In this document: positions 14,324 to 14,648 of the stretch, piece after piece
Layout of the letters: every line of letters begins with the position of its first letter
Numbering within the stretch: the stretch's first letter is position 1
From: Candidatus Methylomirabilota bacterium
GTDB taxonomy: Bacteria > Methylomirabilota > Methylomirabilia > Methylomirabilales > Methylomirabilaceae
NCBI GenBank assembly: GCA_016200385.1
Contig: JACQEV010000182.1
Span: 1-14,648 of the forward strand
Length of the DNA: 14,648 nucleotides
Direction: 5' to 3'
Notes under the pieces: model-generated
What the model saw: only the letters and a program-made list of their open reading frames with translations
Told to the model about the DNA's origin: nothing
Database searches by the model: none
Position numbers and translations under genes: made by a program

Positions 14324-14648
14324 TCACGCCTTCCCTTCGGCCTGAAGCCTCTCCACCAGGTACTCCTTGAGGGCATCCCGCCAATCGCGAAGATCGTCGA
14401 GGCCGAGTCGTCTCAGATTCACGTTGTCCAGAACAGAGTAGGCGGGGCGCACGGCGCGAGCCCCGTAGGCGGCCGCCGTCGTCTCCTGCAGGCGCGCGTG
14501 CAGGCCGGCTAAGTCGAGGACCGCCTCTGCGAACTGATACCAGGAGCAGGCGCCGTGATTGGTAATATGGTATAGCCCAAACGCCCCGGTCTCGACCAAC
14601 TGTCGGACCTTTCGGGCGAGCTCCTTGGCCGAGGTCGGGGTCACGACC
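14324..14648 (-). CDS. rfbD: dTDP-4-dehydrorhamnose reductase (RfbD-like), C-terminal part, cut by window edge
   Basis: RfbD carries out the last step of dTDP-L-rhamnose synthesis, the NAD(P)H reduction of dTDP-6-deoxy-L-lyxo-4-hexulose, for cell-surface polysaccharide. Only the last 107 residues are in the window. They match the C-terminal substrate-binding region of this short-chain dehydrogenase family: TPTSAKELARKVRQLVE, GLYHITNHGACSWYQFAEAVLDLAGL, and RPAYSVLDNVNLRRLGL followed by RDWRDALKEYL. The frame runs off the right edge of the window, and the GTG at 14644 is internal. The gene is convergent with nnr, separated from it by element B. Related NAD-dependent sugar epimerases share part of this pattern, so the exact member is slightly uncertain. 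Confidence 0.85.
   Translation of the reverse strand, partial: VVTPTSAKELARKVRQLVETGAFGLYHITNHGACSWYQFAEAVLDLAGLHARLQETTAAAYGARAVRPAYSVLDNVNLRRLGLDDLRDWRDALKEYLVERLQAEGKA

Overview
The window is dense, GC-rich bacterial chromosome with short intergenic gaps. Nearly every gene is on the + strand; only a partial gene at the right edge is on the - strand. The content is core housekeeping: proteolysis, tRNA modification, folate, c-di-AMP, cell-wall precursor, vitamin B6, acyl-carrier-protein activation and NAD(P)HX repair. The gene string ftsH-folP-cdaA-cdaR-glmM-pdxJ-acpS-nnr is typical of free-living bacteria with a diderm-type gene set. My best guess is an NC10/Methylomirabilota-like or deltaproteobacterium-like lineage. 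That is an impression from gene order and composition, and I could not test it. No phage, plasmid, CRISPR, rRNA or tRNA signal was found.

Layout. (1) 1-2362: the C-terminal part of an M24 metallopeptidase, a multi-pass membrane protein of unknown role, and two small hypothetical proteins. The second small protein has its own sigma70-like promoter. (2) 2363-3294: a hairpin-rich gap, then a PPP-family metallophosphatase. (3) 3295-4964: a promoter with a consensus -35 box, then tilS. (4) 4965-6990: an ftsH leader with an extended -10 promoter candidate, then ftsH, then a terminator-like hairpin. (5) 7115-12465: folP, cdaA, cdaR (ybbR), glmM, pdxJ and acpS, with cdaA directly after folP and pdxJ overlapping acpS by 7 nt. 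(6) 12496-14067: a fused NAD(P)HX epimerase/dehydratase. (7) 14324-14648, - strand: the C-terminal end of an RfbD-like dTDP-4-dehydrorhamnose reductase, convergent with nnr.

How the genes fit together. The cdaA-cdaR-glmM trio is the known c-di-AMP/cell-wall module: diadenylate cyclase, its membrane-anchored YbbR-domain regulator, and the phosphoglucosamine mutase that feeds peptidoglycan synthesis. folP, pdxJ, acpS and nnr supply or repair cofactors (folate, PLP, phosphopantetheine, NAD(P)H). ftsH and tilS are a frequent neighbouring pair in bacteria.

Most notable observations. Two ~210-bp non-coding elements, at 8823-9029 and 14074-14283, each have perfect but different terminal inverted repeats (12 bp and 16 bp). 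They share a 55-nt core (50/55 identical) in opposite orientation. One sits between cdaA and cdaR, the other between convergent nnr and rfbD. They look like two non-autonomous, MITE-like elements built around one structured core. Separately, pdxJ is broken by an apparent one-base deletion in a short G run near its 5' end. The glmM-pdxJ gap carries inverted arrays of a degenerate heptamer repeat.
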